From the NCBI RefSeq assembly GCF_000429725.1, contig NZ_AUCK01000016.1, positions 1 to 64,000 on the forward strand: DNA of 64,000 bases. Direction: 5' to 3'. The notes under the pieces were generated by a model that was given only the letters and a program-made list of their open reading frames with translations, did not search any database and was not told where the DNA came from. This document shows positions 27,928 through 36,919 of the stretch, one piece after another. Position 1 is the first letter of the stretch, and the number at the start of each line of letters is the position of its first letter. Both the position numbers and the translations under genes were made by a program. The stretch is from Alkalicoccus chagannorensis DSM 18086 (lineage in GTDB: Bacteria; Bacillota; Bacilli; Bacillales; Salisediminibacteriaceae).

Positions 27928-30200
27928 GCGTTCAACGCCTTGACAATTTCCTCCCAGTCGTGGCTTCTTGCTTCCCATTCTCCCTGCGGCGGACGTCCGC
28001 CGTAATACACCTGCTCATAGGCTTTGGTTAGTTTCATCATCGCCTGCGAACTGAGGGCAAGGTCCACCCGGCGGGCATACTCCCGCAGCGTTTCTCCCTC
28101 TGCTCTCGGCAGCCCTTCATTACGCAGGATCCACAGCAGGCGTTCATAGGCCGCAGGGAAAGAGATATCCCGGCCGAACATTTTGTAGCGGATCAGGAAA
28201 AATTGATTCTGCAGGAAACTCTGTCTGGAGTACGCGATAGCGGTCAGAAAGAGGATCGGCAGGGCGGTAAGCATCCCCCGCATCGAGAACAGCCCGGCGC
28301 TTCCTTCCTCCTCTTCATCTGCAGCGCCACCGGTACCTTCCTCGTCCGTGCCTTCTTCCAGCAGATCGTCGGAGCTGTCCGGTGTATCCGGCATGTCCGG
28401 TTCTTCCATATCCGGCTCTTCCCCGTCAACGTCTACGTCGATATCCGGCGATTCTTCTTCGAATTCCGCATAGTTGGTAAATCCCTGCGTCGGCTCAAAC
28501 GGTACCCAGCCGACATCCGGGAAATACACTTCAACCCATGAATGCGCGTTGCCGTTTCGTACTTCATAGACCGACCGGCCATCTTCGAGCTCTTCTACTT
28601 CTTCTCCCGACGTGAAGCCTTTCACCCATCTCGTAGGTATGTCGAGGGACCGCAGCATCACCGCCATGGCCGTAGAATAGTTGTCGCAGTACCCGACCTG
28701 CGTCTCAAAAAGAAACTGGTCCACGTAGTCTTCGTCGTCTCCGGGAATCGGTACGTCTGTGGTACTGTATTCAAAATCATTTTGATTAAAATACTGCTCC
28801 ACCGCTTCCGCTATATCGTAGCGGTTATCATGCTCGGCAGTAATTTCTTCTGCCAGATCGCCGACTCGTTCCGGAAGGTCATCGGGCAGCTGCAGGTAAC
28901 GGTCCGTCACTTCTTCCGGATCATTGTCCCCCGTCTCTCTCAATGCATTGACATCGAAGACCGGATCTTCATAGGATGTCACATAGCTGTCGAGGCGGAG
29001 ATCCTCTCCTGCCATTGTTTCCGCCTGAAGTCGGCCGCCGATGACATCGGTATAAAACTGGACTTCTCCTTCATCCAGCGCTGCATCGTCTGCTTCCGCC
29101 TGAATGTCTGTGATGTCAAGCGGCTGGCCGGGATAGAATGCCAGATCGAAATCCGCTTCTTCATCCATCGTGATCTCAGCAGAGCTGCTCTCGACCTCCT
29201 GCGTTTCGCTGAAGAGCCGATAGTCGATGCCGCTTCCATAGACCATGTCGGATTCGATATATTCTGGGTCCGACTGCCATCCGCTCCCCGTATATACATC
29301 TTTTGATTCTCCGCGCCAATACGTTTCCCGGTCGGTAACCGCTTCGAAAACGGGCGCTTCATTCTGGACAAAGCCGCCGCCAAGCTGATCATCGTTTTCT
29401 CCGTAGCCGACACGACGGACCGTGCCACCACCGCCGCTGCCGGGAAGTGCTTCACTGCCGACAATCGTTCTCATAGCAGGCACGGGATCATTCCACTGCG
29501 GATCATCCGGTTTAGGCAGGAACAAGCCTGCGGCGACAGCGGTCGTGACGACACCGATCAAGGTATACATCCAGGCGGGCGAGATAAACGTCCCCCGCCG
29601 CCTGCCGATCCGCCGCTCTTCTTCCTGCACCCGGAGCATATGAAGCAGCGCAAGAATAAAGAAGCCGATGACAACAATCCGCACAACCGCCTGCGACGCG
29701 TCTACGAGCGTGAAGGTATCCAGCACGGTGATGTAGATGAGCGTGGCTGCAAGAAAGAAAAACACTTTCCTTGTATGAAGCACCCAGAAGTACATCAGGT
29801 AGGCCAGCAGCGCGAGCAGCAAAAAGAGCAAAAACGTCCGGAAAAAATCAGTCAGATCCGCGAAATTACCGGACAGGATCATGGCAGCATTCTGCTGAAA
29901 ATCCGTTAAAAAAGCACGGAAGGTACTGCCGCCGCCACGGTCAGCAATAAAACGCCCTTCTCCAAAAATACGATGAAGCCCATACAGCATCCCGGCTCCC
30001 GCAATCGGAACCGCAGCCCAGGCCGGGGGTCTGAAATAAACAAGAACCGCAGCAGCGAACATGAAGATGACAAATACTTCAATCGATCCGGTCGCTGTAA
30101 TGACCGGAACAGGCCGCAGCCATTCCCACAACAGCAGCATCGTCAGTGCATAAATAAAGAAGTGAGTGACGGTTTTCTTCGGTGTCTGTCCCTTTTCCAA
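27924..30200 (-). CDS. Membrane transglutaminase-like protein (YebA family)
   Basis: 758 residues. About six N-terminal membrane segments (residues 10-230), a large extracytoplasmic part with a transglutaminase-like core whose triad is visible (GYCDNYS, NGNAHSWVEV, DVGWVPFEPT; about 505-575), an acidic linker, another membrane segment near 650 and a C-terminal DUF4129-like tail. It is the third gene of a MoxR-DUF58-transglutaminase operon, a widespread set proposed to act in protein maturation or cell-envelope quality control. Same order as yeaC-yeaD-yebA in B. subtilis. Confidence 0.87.
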   Translation of the reverse strand: MEKGQTPKKTVTHFFIYALTMLLLWEWLRPVPVITATGSIEVFVIFMFAAAVLVYFRPPAWAAVPIAGAGMLYGLHRIFGEGRFIADRGGGSTFRAFLTDFQQNAAMILSGNFADLTDFFRTFLLFLLLALLAYLMYFWVLHTRKVFFFLAATLIYITVLDTFTLVDASQAVVRIVVIGFFILALLHMLRVQEEERRIGRRRGTFISPAWMYTLIGVVTTAVAAGLFLPKPDDPQWNDPVPAMRTIVGSEALPGSGGGGTVRRVGYGENDDQLGGGFVQNEAPVFEAVTDRETYWRGESKDVYTGSGWQSDPEYIESDMVYGSGIDYRLFSETQEVESSSAEITMDEEADFDLAFYPGQPLDITDIQAEADDAALDEGEVQFYTDVIGGRLQAETMAGEDLRLDSYVTSYEDPVFDVNALRETGDNDPEEVTDRYLQLPDDLPERVGDLAEEITAEHDNRYDIAEAVEQYFNQNDFEYSTTDVPIPGDDEDYVDQFLFETQVGYCDNYSTAMAVMLRSLDIPTRWVKGFTSGEEVEELEDGRSVYEVRNGNAHSWVEVYFPDVGWVPFEPTQGFTNYAEFEEESPDIDVDVDGEEPDMEEPDMPDTPDSSDDLLEEGTDEEGTGGAADEEEEGSAGLFSMRGMLTALPILFLTAIAYSRQSFLQNQFFLIRYKMFGRDISFPAAYERLLWILRNEGLPRAEGETLREYARRVDLALSSQAMMKLTKAYEQVYYGGRPPQGEWEARSHDWEEIVKALNA

Positions 30201-30206
30201 TCGATA

Positions 30207-31433
30207 TCACCCTTTTTCCTGCTGTCCGGTCCAGTGGCCGTCCCGGAATAAATAAGCTTCAGCACCGGCGCTTCGGAGCTCTTTAAGCCGCTTGTACTCC
30301 CAGGCGTCCACTCCGGTCCCTTTATCCATTAAGGCAAAAATCAGCTTTACCCGGCGGCCGAGAAGCTGTTTCATCCGTTCGAGCATGCTGTCGTCCAGCG
30401 TCACCGACACGAGCACCATGGTTACACCAGCCGGGATGTCATCCTCGCCCGCTTTGAATCTCGCAGCAAATACGTCTGCTTCGCCGGGCCTCATCTCAGC
30501 CAGATACGTAATCATGCTCTTTTGACGGTCTACCGCCGGCCCCGTCGGGAAATACTTATCCTCTGCCCCGATAGACCAGAGGCCGACCTCCAGATGCTCT
30601 TTGTAGGCGTACATGATCAAGGATGTAATTAATTCAATTCCTTTCTCATAAGCATCGGAGGAAGCAAACGTCTCGTCCGGAACAAAATTGTGAAACACGA
30701 GAAGAAAGTTCCGTCCGACGTACTCTTCGAATTCTTTGGTCATCAGTTTATCCGACCGGGCACTTGCTTTCCAGTCGAGGCTGGTAAGCTTATCTCCCGG
30801 GACATATTCCCGCGCACCGGCAATGGAGCTCTGATCCTCAATAAAATCCTGCAGCGACATCTTCGTCTCCGTATCATGCCGTTCATACGCTTCCCACCGC
30901 TCAATGTTGTGATACCGGGGATACACGAGCAGTTCAGACGATTTCGGCACAAACGTACGTCTCTCAAAGAAGCCAAACATATCACTCGTCGACATCTCTA
31001 CGCCGTAGCGCTGATAGCGCCCCCGTTTCAACTCAGGAATCACATAGGTGTAACGGAGCGTCCGCTCCATCGTCGGATAGAAAATCATGCGGGCAGCCTG
31101 AAAAGGCAGCTGCCTCGTCAGCGCCTCTTCGGCACGGTCCTCCACTGTCAGGTAAAGAAAAGGAAACCGCCACTTCCGTTCGATGACCACCTCTGTCGTA
31201 AGCTCTTCTCCCGCGGGCATCGCCCCCGTTCCGCTCTGCCGCTCAACGTGAAACCTGCCGAGCGGGATCAACGCATAAAGGCCCATCAACAGCAGAAGAA
31301 TGACGACACTGTAGAAAAGAAACCAGCTGACAAAGTTCCCCTGAAACATCGCATAGCTGAAGAGAGAGAGAAGGACGGCCGCTGCGAGCAGCACTTTCAG
31401 TGAGAGTGTCAGCCATTTCCAGACTCGTCTCAT
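30207..31433 (-). CDS. DUF58 (vWA-like) membrane-anchored protein (YeaD family)
   Basis: 408 residues. Two hydrophobic segments at the N-terminus (10-60), then a DUF58 core with the typical REYVPGDKLTSLDWKASARS (about 217-236) and a vWA-like C-terminal part. It overlaps the MoxR gene upstream by 4 nt and is 6 nt before the transglutaminase gene. Such proteins partner MoxR ATPases; the substrate is unknown. Confidence 0.87.
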   Translation of the reverse strand: MRRVWKWLTLSLKVLLAAAVLLSLFSYAMFQGNFVSWFLFYSVVILLLLMGLYALIPLGRFHVERQSGTGAMPAGEELTTEVVIERKWRFPFLYLTVEDRAEEALTRQLPFQAARMIFYPTMERTLRYTYVIPELKRGRYQRYGVEMSTSDMFGFFERRTFVPKSSELLVYPRYHNIERWEAYERHDTETKMSLQDFIEDQSSIAGAREYVPGDKLTSLDWKASARSDKLMTKEFEEYVGRNFLLVFHNFVPDETFASSDAYEKGIELITSLIMYAYKEHLEVGLWSIGAEDKYFPTGPAVDRQKSMITYLAEMRPGEADVFAARFKAGEDDIPAGVTMVLVSVTLDDSMLERMKQLLGRRVKLIFALMDKGTGVDAWEYKRLKELRSAGAEAYLFRDGHWTGQQEKG

Positions 31434-32404
31434 TGGGCCTTTTCGTTCCCGGCCGGAATGCGCACCTGGTCGATGACATCCCGGATCACTTTCCCGTTCG
31501 TCGTATCGGACAGCTTCGCATCGGAATTCAGCATCAGACGGTGCTCCAGAGCAAAGGGAGCGAGGTATTTGATGTCATCGGGAATCACGTAATCCCGATC
31601 CTGAATGTAGGCGTACGCCTGTCCTGCTTTCATCAGGGCAATGGACGCACGTGGACTGCCTCCGAGGTAGACAGCGTGATGCTGGCGGGTCGCACTGACA
31701 ATATTAATGATATATTCCTTCACCGCATCCTGTACGTACACCTCTTTGATTTCCTCCTGCATACGCAGAAGCGTGCTGAGTTCCATGACCGGGGTGATTG
31801 ACTCGATTGGATGCTGCTTTTCGACCCGCTTCAATACGTCCAGCTCTTCTGCTTTCGTTGGATAACCAATCTGGAACTTGAACAGGAAACGATCCAGCTG
31901 AGCTTCCGGAAGCGGGTAAGTCCCGCCGTATTCGATCGGGTTTTGAGTCGCCATCACAAAAAACGGCTTCTCCAGCTCCCTCGTTTCCCCATCGGTAGTG
32001 ACACTACCTTCTTCGAGTGCTTCAAGCAGCGCGGCCTGCGTTTTCGGCGAGGTGCGGTTGATTTCATCAGCAAGGACAATGTTGGCCATCACCGGTCCGG
32101 GACGGAATTGGAACTCCATCGTTTTCTGATTATAAACGGACACCCCCGTGACATCCGAGGGAAGCAGGTCCGGCGTAAACTGGATTCGTTTGAAGTCTGC
32201 ACCGAGCGACTTGGCAATGGCGCGGACCATCATCGTTTTTCCGACGCCGGGGACGTCTTCGAGCAGCACATGCCCTCCGCTCAGAATGGCAATGAGACTG
32301 AGTTCAATCTCTCTCCGCTTCCCGACGACCACCGTTTCCACATTATCAATTAATTCCTGTATTTGAGGATGTTCTACAGACGTAGGCTGTCTGGTTTTCA
32401 TCAT
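31430..32404 (-). CDS. MoxR-family AAA+ ATPase (YeaC family)
   Basis: 324 residues. Walker A GVGKTMM (near 54), Walker B NIVLADEINR, and sensor segment MATQNPIEYGGTYPLPEAQLDRF are classic MoxR motifs. AGGAGG lies 6 nt before the ATG at 32404 (a second ATG follows directly). First gene of the three-gene operon, probably a chaperone or motor for the DUF58 partner. Confidence 0.92.
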   Translation of the reverse strand: MMKTRQPTSVEHPQIQELIDNVETVVVGKRREIELSLIAILSGGHVLLEDVPGVGKTMMVRAIAKSLGADFKRIQFTPDLLPSDVTGVSVYNQKTMEFQFRPGPVMANIVLADEINRTSPKTQAALLEALEEGSVTTDGETRELEKPFFVMATQNPIEYGGTYPLPEAQLDRFLFKFQIGYPTKAEELDVLKRVEKQHPIESITPVMELSTLLRMQEEIKEVYVQDAVKEYIINIVSATRQHHAVYLGGSPRASIALMKAGQAYAYIQDRDYVIPDDIKYLAPFALEHRLMLNSDAKLSDTTNGKVIRDVIDQVRIPAGNEKAQ

Positions 32405-32566
32405 TCGTTACCTCCTTATGCTGCCTGCGCATATCTTTTTTCATTCTATCACGAACATTCGAAAATATCTGTTCTCAGCTGATAGAAACTGGGCTGTTCT
32501 TCTGCGTCCGACTGTCTTCCGCTTTCGTCAATTTCCTTTTTCTTCCATTATCCTATACATCGTCAG

Positions 32567-32690
32567 GAACAAAAGCGAAAAGCGTCTTTGGGTCGGAACG
32601 GCGTGCGGTATCGCTGCAGGTGCTTGAAAAGAAGAACAAGTTCCTGGTTTTTCCTGAGCAGGGCGCGGTGCCGTTTCGCTGGAAGAGAGG
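32567..32690 (+). repeat. Family A intergenic repeat, copy A6
   Basis: GGAACAAAAGCG, GGTCGGAACGGCGTGCGG and CGCTGCAGG match the consensus; the right half is diverged. It lies upstream of the MoxR operon. Confidence 0.7.
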
Positions 32691-32795
32691 GTCGCCCTTG
32701 ATATCACCTGACAAAAACCGGACGAGGCTTTCAACTGCAGAAGAGTTCAGCGTGGAGGAAGCCGCCGGTATGGGCTGTTCGTAAGGAAAGACAAA

Positions 32796-32832
32796 ACGCT
32801 TCCGGCTATCCACCTTGGATAATCGGAAGCGT
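32796..32832. terminator. Family B hairpin B3 (terminator)
   Basis: ACGCTTCCGGCTATCCA / TGGATAATCGGAAGCGT arms with flanking A and T runs, 113 nt after the YflT-like gene, which it probably terminates. It is close to repeat A6. Confidence 0.8.
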
Positions 32833-32944
32833 CTTTTCTTTATACAGCACGTAAGGTTCCAGCTTTGTCCAAAGCTGATGGTCCGTTTTCTTCCATTCCA
32901 GTGAACGAGAGGCCTCTTGGTCCAGCAGTCAAGCTGATCTCCGC

Positions 32945-33235
32945 TTAGAGCCCCTGTTTGATCTGGTGATGCGGCATATGATGATGCCCTTTCGGCGTTC
33001 GATGCTCATCAAGTGTATCTTCTTCCTCAACGGGAATTCGTCCGATCTCCTTCTCTACTTCAATGACGACGATATAGTCTCCCTGTTTAAAGAAGGGCGT
33101 ATATTCGGAGGCGTCTTCATCATCACGGTGGATGATTTGAATTTGATCTTCTTCCACCCCTTTGACCTCGAGTTCCCGGAGGACGCCTTCCTTCTGCTTC
33201 ATTGACTGCAGGACAGCCACGACTTGCTTATCCAT
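32945..33235 (-). CDS. YflT-like small protein (general stress protein 17M type)
   Basis: 96 residues from ATG 33235, with AGGAGG 8 nt upstream. An alternate GTG start overlaps that Shine-Dalgarno and is unlikely. VVAVLQSMKQKEGVLREL and QIQIIHRDDEDASEY resemble the YflT/GsiB-neighbour fold in which a short alpha-beta unit begins 'detect-and-adjust' stress proteins. His-rich C-terminus (GHHHMPHH). It starts 47 nt after the selenoprotein candidate stop, on the same strand, so may be co-transcribed. Family assignment is from pattern only. Confidence 0.55.
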   Translation of the reverse strand: MDKQVVAVLQSMKQKEGVLRELEVKGVEEDQIQIIHRDDEDASEYTPFFKQGDYIVVIEVEKEIGRIPVEEEDTLDEHRTPKGHHHMPHHQIKQGL

Positions 33236-33282
33236 ATTCAGCACCTCCTGTCGTGCTTGACATTACTGAATAGTTCCCGATT

Positions 33283-33846
33283 CTATCTCCCGGCAAACAC
33301 ATGCTGGCGGAAGACTTCGGCGATTTTCTCCGGGGAAGCATGCTTGTCCGGCGAAGGATCAATGTGTCTCCAGATCGGCTGCAGTGACGTATCAAATATC
33401 CACGTGCCACCCTGGATGTAGACGTCCTGTGTTTTCATGGATTTCATAACCACCTGCCGCTGGGTTTCTTCTTTCGGCAGAAAAGGACCTAGCCTGCCGG
33501 ACAGTGCTCCAGCTCCGACGAGTGCAAGCATCTTCAATTTCGGCATCGTGACATGCCCCATATCGTAGTAGAGCTCTCTGCCCGGATCCGTGTATACCGG
33601 GAACGGCAGCGGACCGAATGCCTCCATAAATTCCTGCACCAGAGCGGTGTCAGAAGGAAAAACAACGAATAGATCGCCGCCTGCACGGCGGATGTTCTCA
33701 TACTGCTCGCGCAACTGCGCGAGGTGCCTCCGGCAGATGGGTCAGCCGGGGTGACGGACGAATACAGCAGCGGTAGGTCTGTCGCCGAGCAGGGAACCGA
33801 ACGTTACCCGTTCGCGCTGCGGCGTTTCCAGTTTATGATCATACAT
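33283..33846 (-). CDS. Peroxiredoxin-like selenoprotein candidate (TGA = selenocysteine, SelL/PRXL2-related)
   Basis: Reading from ATG 33846 (AAAGGAG 9 nt upstream) gives 187 codons to the stop at 33283, interrupted only by an in-frame TGA at 33742-33744, codon 35. The surrounding protein is continuous: AAVFVRHPG-U-PICRRHLAQL. In the AhpC/TSA-like PRXL2/SelL-related redox family this position is the first Cys of CxxC, so TGA replaces the active cysteine, giving UPIC. Downstream, EQYENIRRAGGDLFVVFPSD and FGPLPFPVYTDPGRELY match the family. A 7-bp hairpin with an AGUU loop starts 21 nt after the U of TGA. Alternative: a nonsense-mutated pseudogene restarting at ATG 33714, which would lack the active site. 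No selA/B/C/D genes are in the window. Confidence 0.8.
33706..33744 (-). promoter_or_regulatory. Candidate bacterial SECIS element
   Basis: Runs from the TGA (33742-33744) into the coding sequence. CTCGCGC pairs with GCGCGAG (33706-33723) around a four-base AGTT loop at positions 29-32 counted from the T of TGA. A G among the first two loop bases, 16-37 nt from the UGA, is the pattern used for bacterial SECIS elements recognised by SelB. A weaker competing hairpin (GAG-GCAC-CTC) is at positions 15-24. Confidence 0.65.
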
Positions 33847-33912
33847 CTTTACCGACTCCTTTCGATTCTCCATTCTCATTCCACCGCAGAGGTAGAATCA
33901 AACACGCTCTCT

Positions 33913-33941
33913 TTGACACAGGAGGAAAGACGTCGTACAAT
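33913..33941 (+). promoter_or_regulatory. Sigma-A promoter of the YeeE/YedE gene
   Basis: Perfect TTGACA (33913-33918), 17-bp spacer, TACAAT (33936-33941), 55 bp before the start codon. On the opposite strand a TTGATT (33896-33901) only 11 bp away may be the -35 of the divergent selenoprotein gene. Confidence 0.8.
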
Positions 33942-33995
33942 GATGCTTGCAATTCTCATCTGTCTACTAAGAATAAAACATAGGAGGAACACATT

Positions 33996-35249
33996 ATGTC
34001 CACATACGTTCAGTCAGCAGGCGCACAGGAAGATATCGAGAAAACATCGGACATGCAGCTCAACCGGCCGCAGATGAAGCTCGTCATCGGCGCGCTGATC
34101 GTTTCAGCACTGCTTGCTGTTTATTTAATTGTCAGTCAGGAACCGATGCATCCCATTCTGCTGCTGCTCGGCCTGCTGCTCGGCTACACCCTCTTTCACG
34201 CACGCTTCGGTTTCACCTCTGCTTTCCGCCGGTTCATGGCCGTCGGTAACGGCAAAGCCATCCGCTCTCATATGGTGATGCTCGCCGTCGCGGTTACCTT
34301 ATTTGCACCTATTCTTGCTTTTGGCATCTCCTTTTTTGATGTGGAAGTGAGCGGGTATGTCTTTCCAATCGGAACAGCGGTCATCGTCGGTTCTTTCCTG
34401 TTCGGCATCGGCATGCAGCTCGGCGGCGGCTGTGCTTCCGGTACCCTTTTCGCTGTTGGTGCTGGACGAACAGTGATGATGATCACGTTGATTTTCTTCA
34501 TTATTGGTTCTGTCATTGGTGCGGCCCACCTGCCGTTCTGGACCGATCAAATGCCGAATGGCGAGGCGGTTTCTCTCGCGGAAACGACCGGCCTCGGCTA
34601 TGGCGGCGCCTGGCTCATCTCCATTGCTTTATTCGGGTTGATTGCCTGGATTACCCTCGTCGTGGAACGGAAGCGGAAAGCCCCTAAAATGGCGCCCCTC
34701 CCTTCATCTCAAGGTTGGAAACGCGTGCTGCGTGGTTCCTGGCCGCTGTTTGCCGCTGCGATTGCTCTGGCCGTGTTGAATGCGTTGACGCTGATGACCC
34801 GGGGAGAGCCTTGGGGAGTGACGTTTGCGTTTGCGCTGTGGGGCTCTCAGGCAGCGGAACTGCTCGGCTTCAACGTGGCAGCCTGGGATTTCTGGCAGGG
34901 GGATAACGCGGATGCGCTCCAGGCATCCATCTTCGCAGACACCACGACGGTCCTGAACTTCGGTGTGATTCTCGGCGCGTTCATGGCTTCTGCTGCAGGC
35001 GGGCTGTTCCGTTTCGACGGCATCAAGCCGGGCAACGTCGCTGCAGCTGTTATTGGTGGTCTCCTCATGGGATACGGTGCCCGCCTGGCTTTCGGTTGTA
35101 ATATCGGTGCGTACTTCGGAGGGATTGCCTCCTTTAGTCTGCACGGCTATATCTGGGCAATCATGGCCCTGCTCGGTACCTTTCTCGCCTTGTACCTGCG
35201 GCCGCTTTTCGGTCTCAGCGTACCAAAGTCCAAAGATACCTTCTGCTGA
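33996..35249 (+). CDS. YeeE/YedE-family transporter (sulfur/selenium type)
   Basis: 417 residues with about ten membrane segments and two internal YeeE/YedE halves. The pore-type motifs are GIGMQLGGGCASGTLFAVGAG-like (about 144-163) and GYGARLAFGCNIGAYFGG (about 363-380), each with a conserved Cys; the TsuA member passes thiosulfate past such cysteines. YedE branches occur in selenium-utilisation clusters. AGGAGG 8 nt before the ATG. Divergent from the selenoprotein candidate with a 149-bp shared region, so supply of sulfur or selenium to that pathway is a reasonable inference. Substrate not proven. Confidence 0.88.
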   Translation: MSTYVQSAGAQEDIEKTSDMQLNRPQMKLVIGALIVSALLAVYLIVSQEPMHPILLLLGLLLGYTLFHARFGFTSAFRRFMAVGNGKAIRSHMVMLAVAVTLFAPILAFGISFFDVEVSGYVFPIGTAVIVGSFLFGIGMQLGGGCASGTLFAVGAGRTVMMITLIFFIIGSVIGAAHLPFWTDQMPNGEAVSLAETTGLGYGGAWLISIALFGLIAWITLVVERKRKAPKMAPLPSSQGWKRVLRGSWPLFAAAIALAVLNALTLMTRGEPWGVTFAFALWGSQAAELLGFNVAAWDFWQGDNADALQASIFADTTTVLNFGVILGAFMASAAGGLFRFDGIKPGNVAAAVIGGLLMGYGARLAFGCNIGAYFGGIASFSLHGYIWAIMALLGTFLALYLRPLFGLSVPKSKDTFC

Positions 35250-35526
35250 TGCTGCCGTTCTTCGTCTGATCGGATGCAAGTCTGCAGAGGAACTTGAAAG
35301 CAACAGCACACTTTCTAATCATCGACGACCCTCTTCTCTCCCATAGCGGGAGGAAGGGGGTTTTCATGTTTCATGGTCTCCTCTTTATAGCCCAGTGCAG
35401 ATCTTTCGTTTTTCTTCCAGGAAAAAAGCAATGATCGAACGGATGTGATTTTTCCCTCAAAATGGTTACGATCCTTATAAACGGGGTATAGGGATAGTTC
35501 AGGATACATAGAAGGGAGGTTATGCC

Positions 35527-36843
35527 ATGCAGGAGCAGGATAGAGAATACCGGGATGACAAAATAGATGAGGAAAAGTCTGAGTACCAGCAGGAGATGGA
35601 AGAAGAACAAGAAGAAGAAATGCCGGACAGTAAGTCGTCAGACGAATCAAAACCGGAGCTTCGTGTCGGTATCATACCGGCTCCGGAAGCGGCTTCTGAC
35701 TTATCAGACAAGCTTGCTGAATCTCTGTCAGATCTTCTGCAGTATTACGTCAGCGATGAATATACGTGGCAGGTCGACGTTGTAGTCGACTCCTACATCG
35801 GCGCGGAAGAAGATGCTGACAAAACGCTGAAACAAGCGTACAACATTGCATCGAACTATAAGTGGGACTATACGGTCGCAATTACGGATATCCCGCTATA
35901 TAAAAACGGAGATTTCATCGTTGCCGAAGTCGATGACAAAGGAGAGCTTGCGCAGATTTCCTTCCCGGCACTCGGGATGATTCCCATTTACCGCAGAACT
36001 CGGGAAGCTGTACTTCAGCTGCTGAGTGAAATGCACCACGGCACTTCGGATGCTGCCCGGGAACGCGAACAGGAACGTGTTAATCAGTCTAGTGATGTCA
36101 TCAAGGAAGAAGTAAAGAATACCGATACACGTGAATTGATCCAGCGCGGACCCCAGCGGCACCTGCTGCCGATTAAGCGGGAAGTCATGGAGGACGATAA
36201 TGAAACTTCCGTCCGGTTTACCGCGAAGCCGAAGTGGAGTGGGTACTTTCGGCTGACCACGGGGATGGTAAGAGCCAATCGCCCGTGGAGAGTTATCCTG
36301 ACATTTAAAAGTATCATTGCCATTGCATTTGCGACTGGAGCTTATGCGCTCATTTTTCCGAGCATGTGGATGCTCGCTGACGAATATGAGCTCTTCCGTG
36401 CAGTAGCCATGATGTTCATCTCCATCATCGCTATGACTGCCTGGATCATTGTCGCTCACCACCTTTGGGAGAATGCAGAGGCCACCTCTGAGAGGAAGAG
36501 CTTGATCCTTCTCCATAATCTCTCTACGATGATGACAATTGCGCTAGGTGTTATCGTTTACTATGCGACGTTACTGGTCGCCTTTCTGTTTGCCGTCTTC
36601 ATTTTCCTTCCACCGGACATGATTGCTTCAGAAGAAGGCATCAACAGGGAACCGAACCCACTTTATTTCGTATACCTGGCCTGGATTGTTACAAGTATGG
36701 CCACCGTCGTAGGTGCTATCGGTGCCGGTCTGGAAGACGAGGAAACCGTACTGAAAGGAACATACGGATACCGGCAGCGGAAACGAAAAGAATATTTGCA
36801 GGAGAAAGAAAAAGAAGAGGAAAAGAAGCAGGAAGGCGAATAG
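35527..36843 (+). CDS. Conserved membrane protein of unknown function, acidic N-terminus
   Basis: 438 residues, with GGGAGG 10 nt upstream of the ATG. Residues 1-45 are extremely acidic (runs of E and D). Residues 45-165 form a soluble alpha-beta part (LRVGIIPAPEAASDL, WDYTVAITDIPLYKNG). Four hydrophobic segments follow (about 258-280, 290-312, 335-360, 380-405), then a K/E-rich cytoplasmic tail. I do not recognise the family with certainty. Monocistronic, ending before terminator hairpin B4. The soluble domain, with a conserved-looking AITD and VAEVDDKG, may bind a small ligand; that is speculation. Confidence 0.8.
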   Translation: MQEQDREYRDDKIDEEKSEYQQEMEEEQEEEMPDSKSSDESKPELRVGIIPAPEAASDLSDKLAESLSDLLQYYVSDEYTWQVDVVVDSYIGAEEDADKTLKQAYNIASNYKWDYTVAITDIPLYKNGDFIVAEVDDKGELAQISFPALGMIPIYRRTREAVLQLLSEMHHGTSDAAREREQERVNQSSDVIKEEVKNTDTRELIQRGPQRHLLPIKREVMEDDNETSVRFTAKPKWSGYFRLTTGMVRANRPWRVILTFKSIIAIAFATGAYALIFPSMWMLADEYELFRAVAMMFISIIAMTAWIIVAHHLWENAEATSERKSLILLHNLSTMMTIALGVIVYYATLLVAFLFAVFIFLPPDMIASEEGINREPNPLYFVYLAWIVTSMATVVGAIGAGLEDEETVLKGTYGYRQRKRKEYLQEKEKEEEKKQEGE

Positions 36844-36919
36844 TCATCGAACGTCTTCAACTCGATGCTCAACAGATGCCTGCGTGATGGCTGGGTCAAC
36901 AACCCTCCAAATAGGAAAG

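Noticed and set aside
33283-33714. Treating 33283-33714 as a complete 143-residue gene
   Set aside because: It starts inside the thioredoxin-like fold, lacks the active site and has no ribosome binding site of its own; the in-frame upstream part with a TGA explains it better.
35247-35310. Possible second selenocysteine readthrough at the TGA ending the YeeE/YedE gene (…DTFC-TGA)
   Set aside because: Readthrough adds only a short Cys/Ser-rich tail before another TGA, with no family support; a normal stop is simpler.
35315-35374. 19-residue frame (MKHENPLPPAMGEKRVVDD) on the minus strand
   Set aside because: Purine-rich upstream sequence but spacing to the ATG is only about 3 nt and no homologue is known to me.
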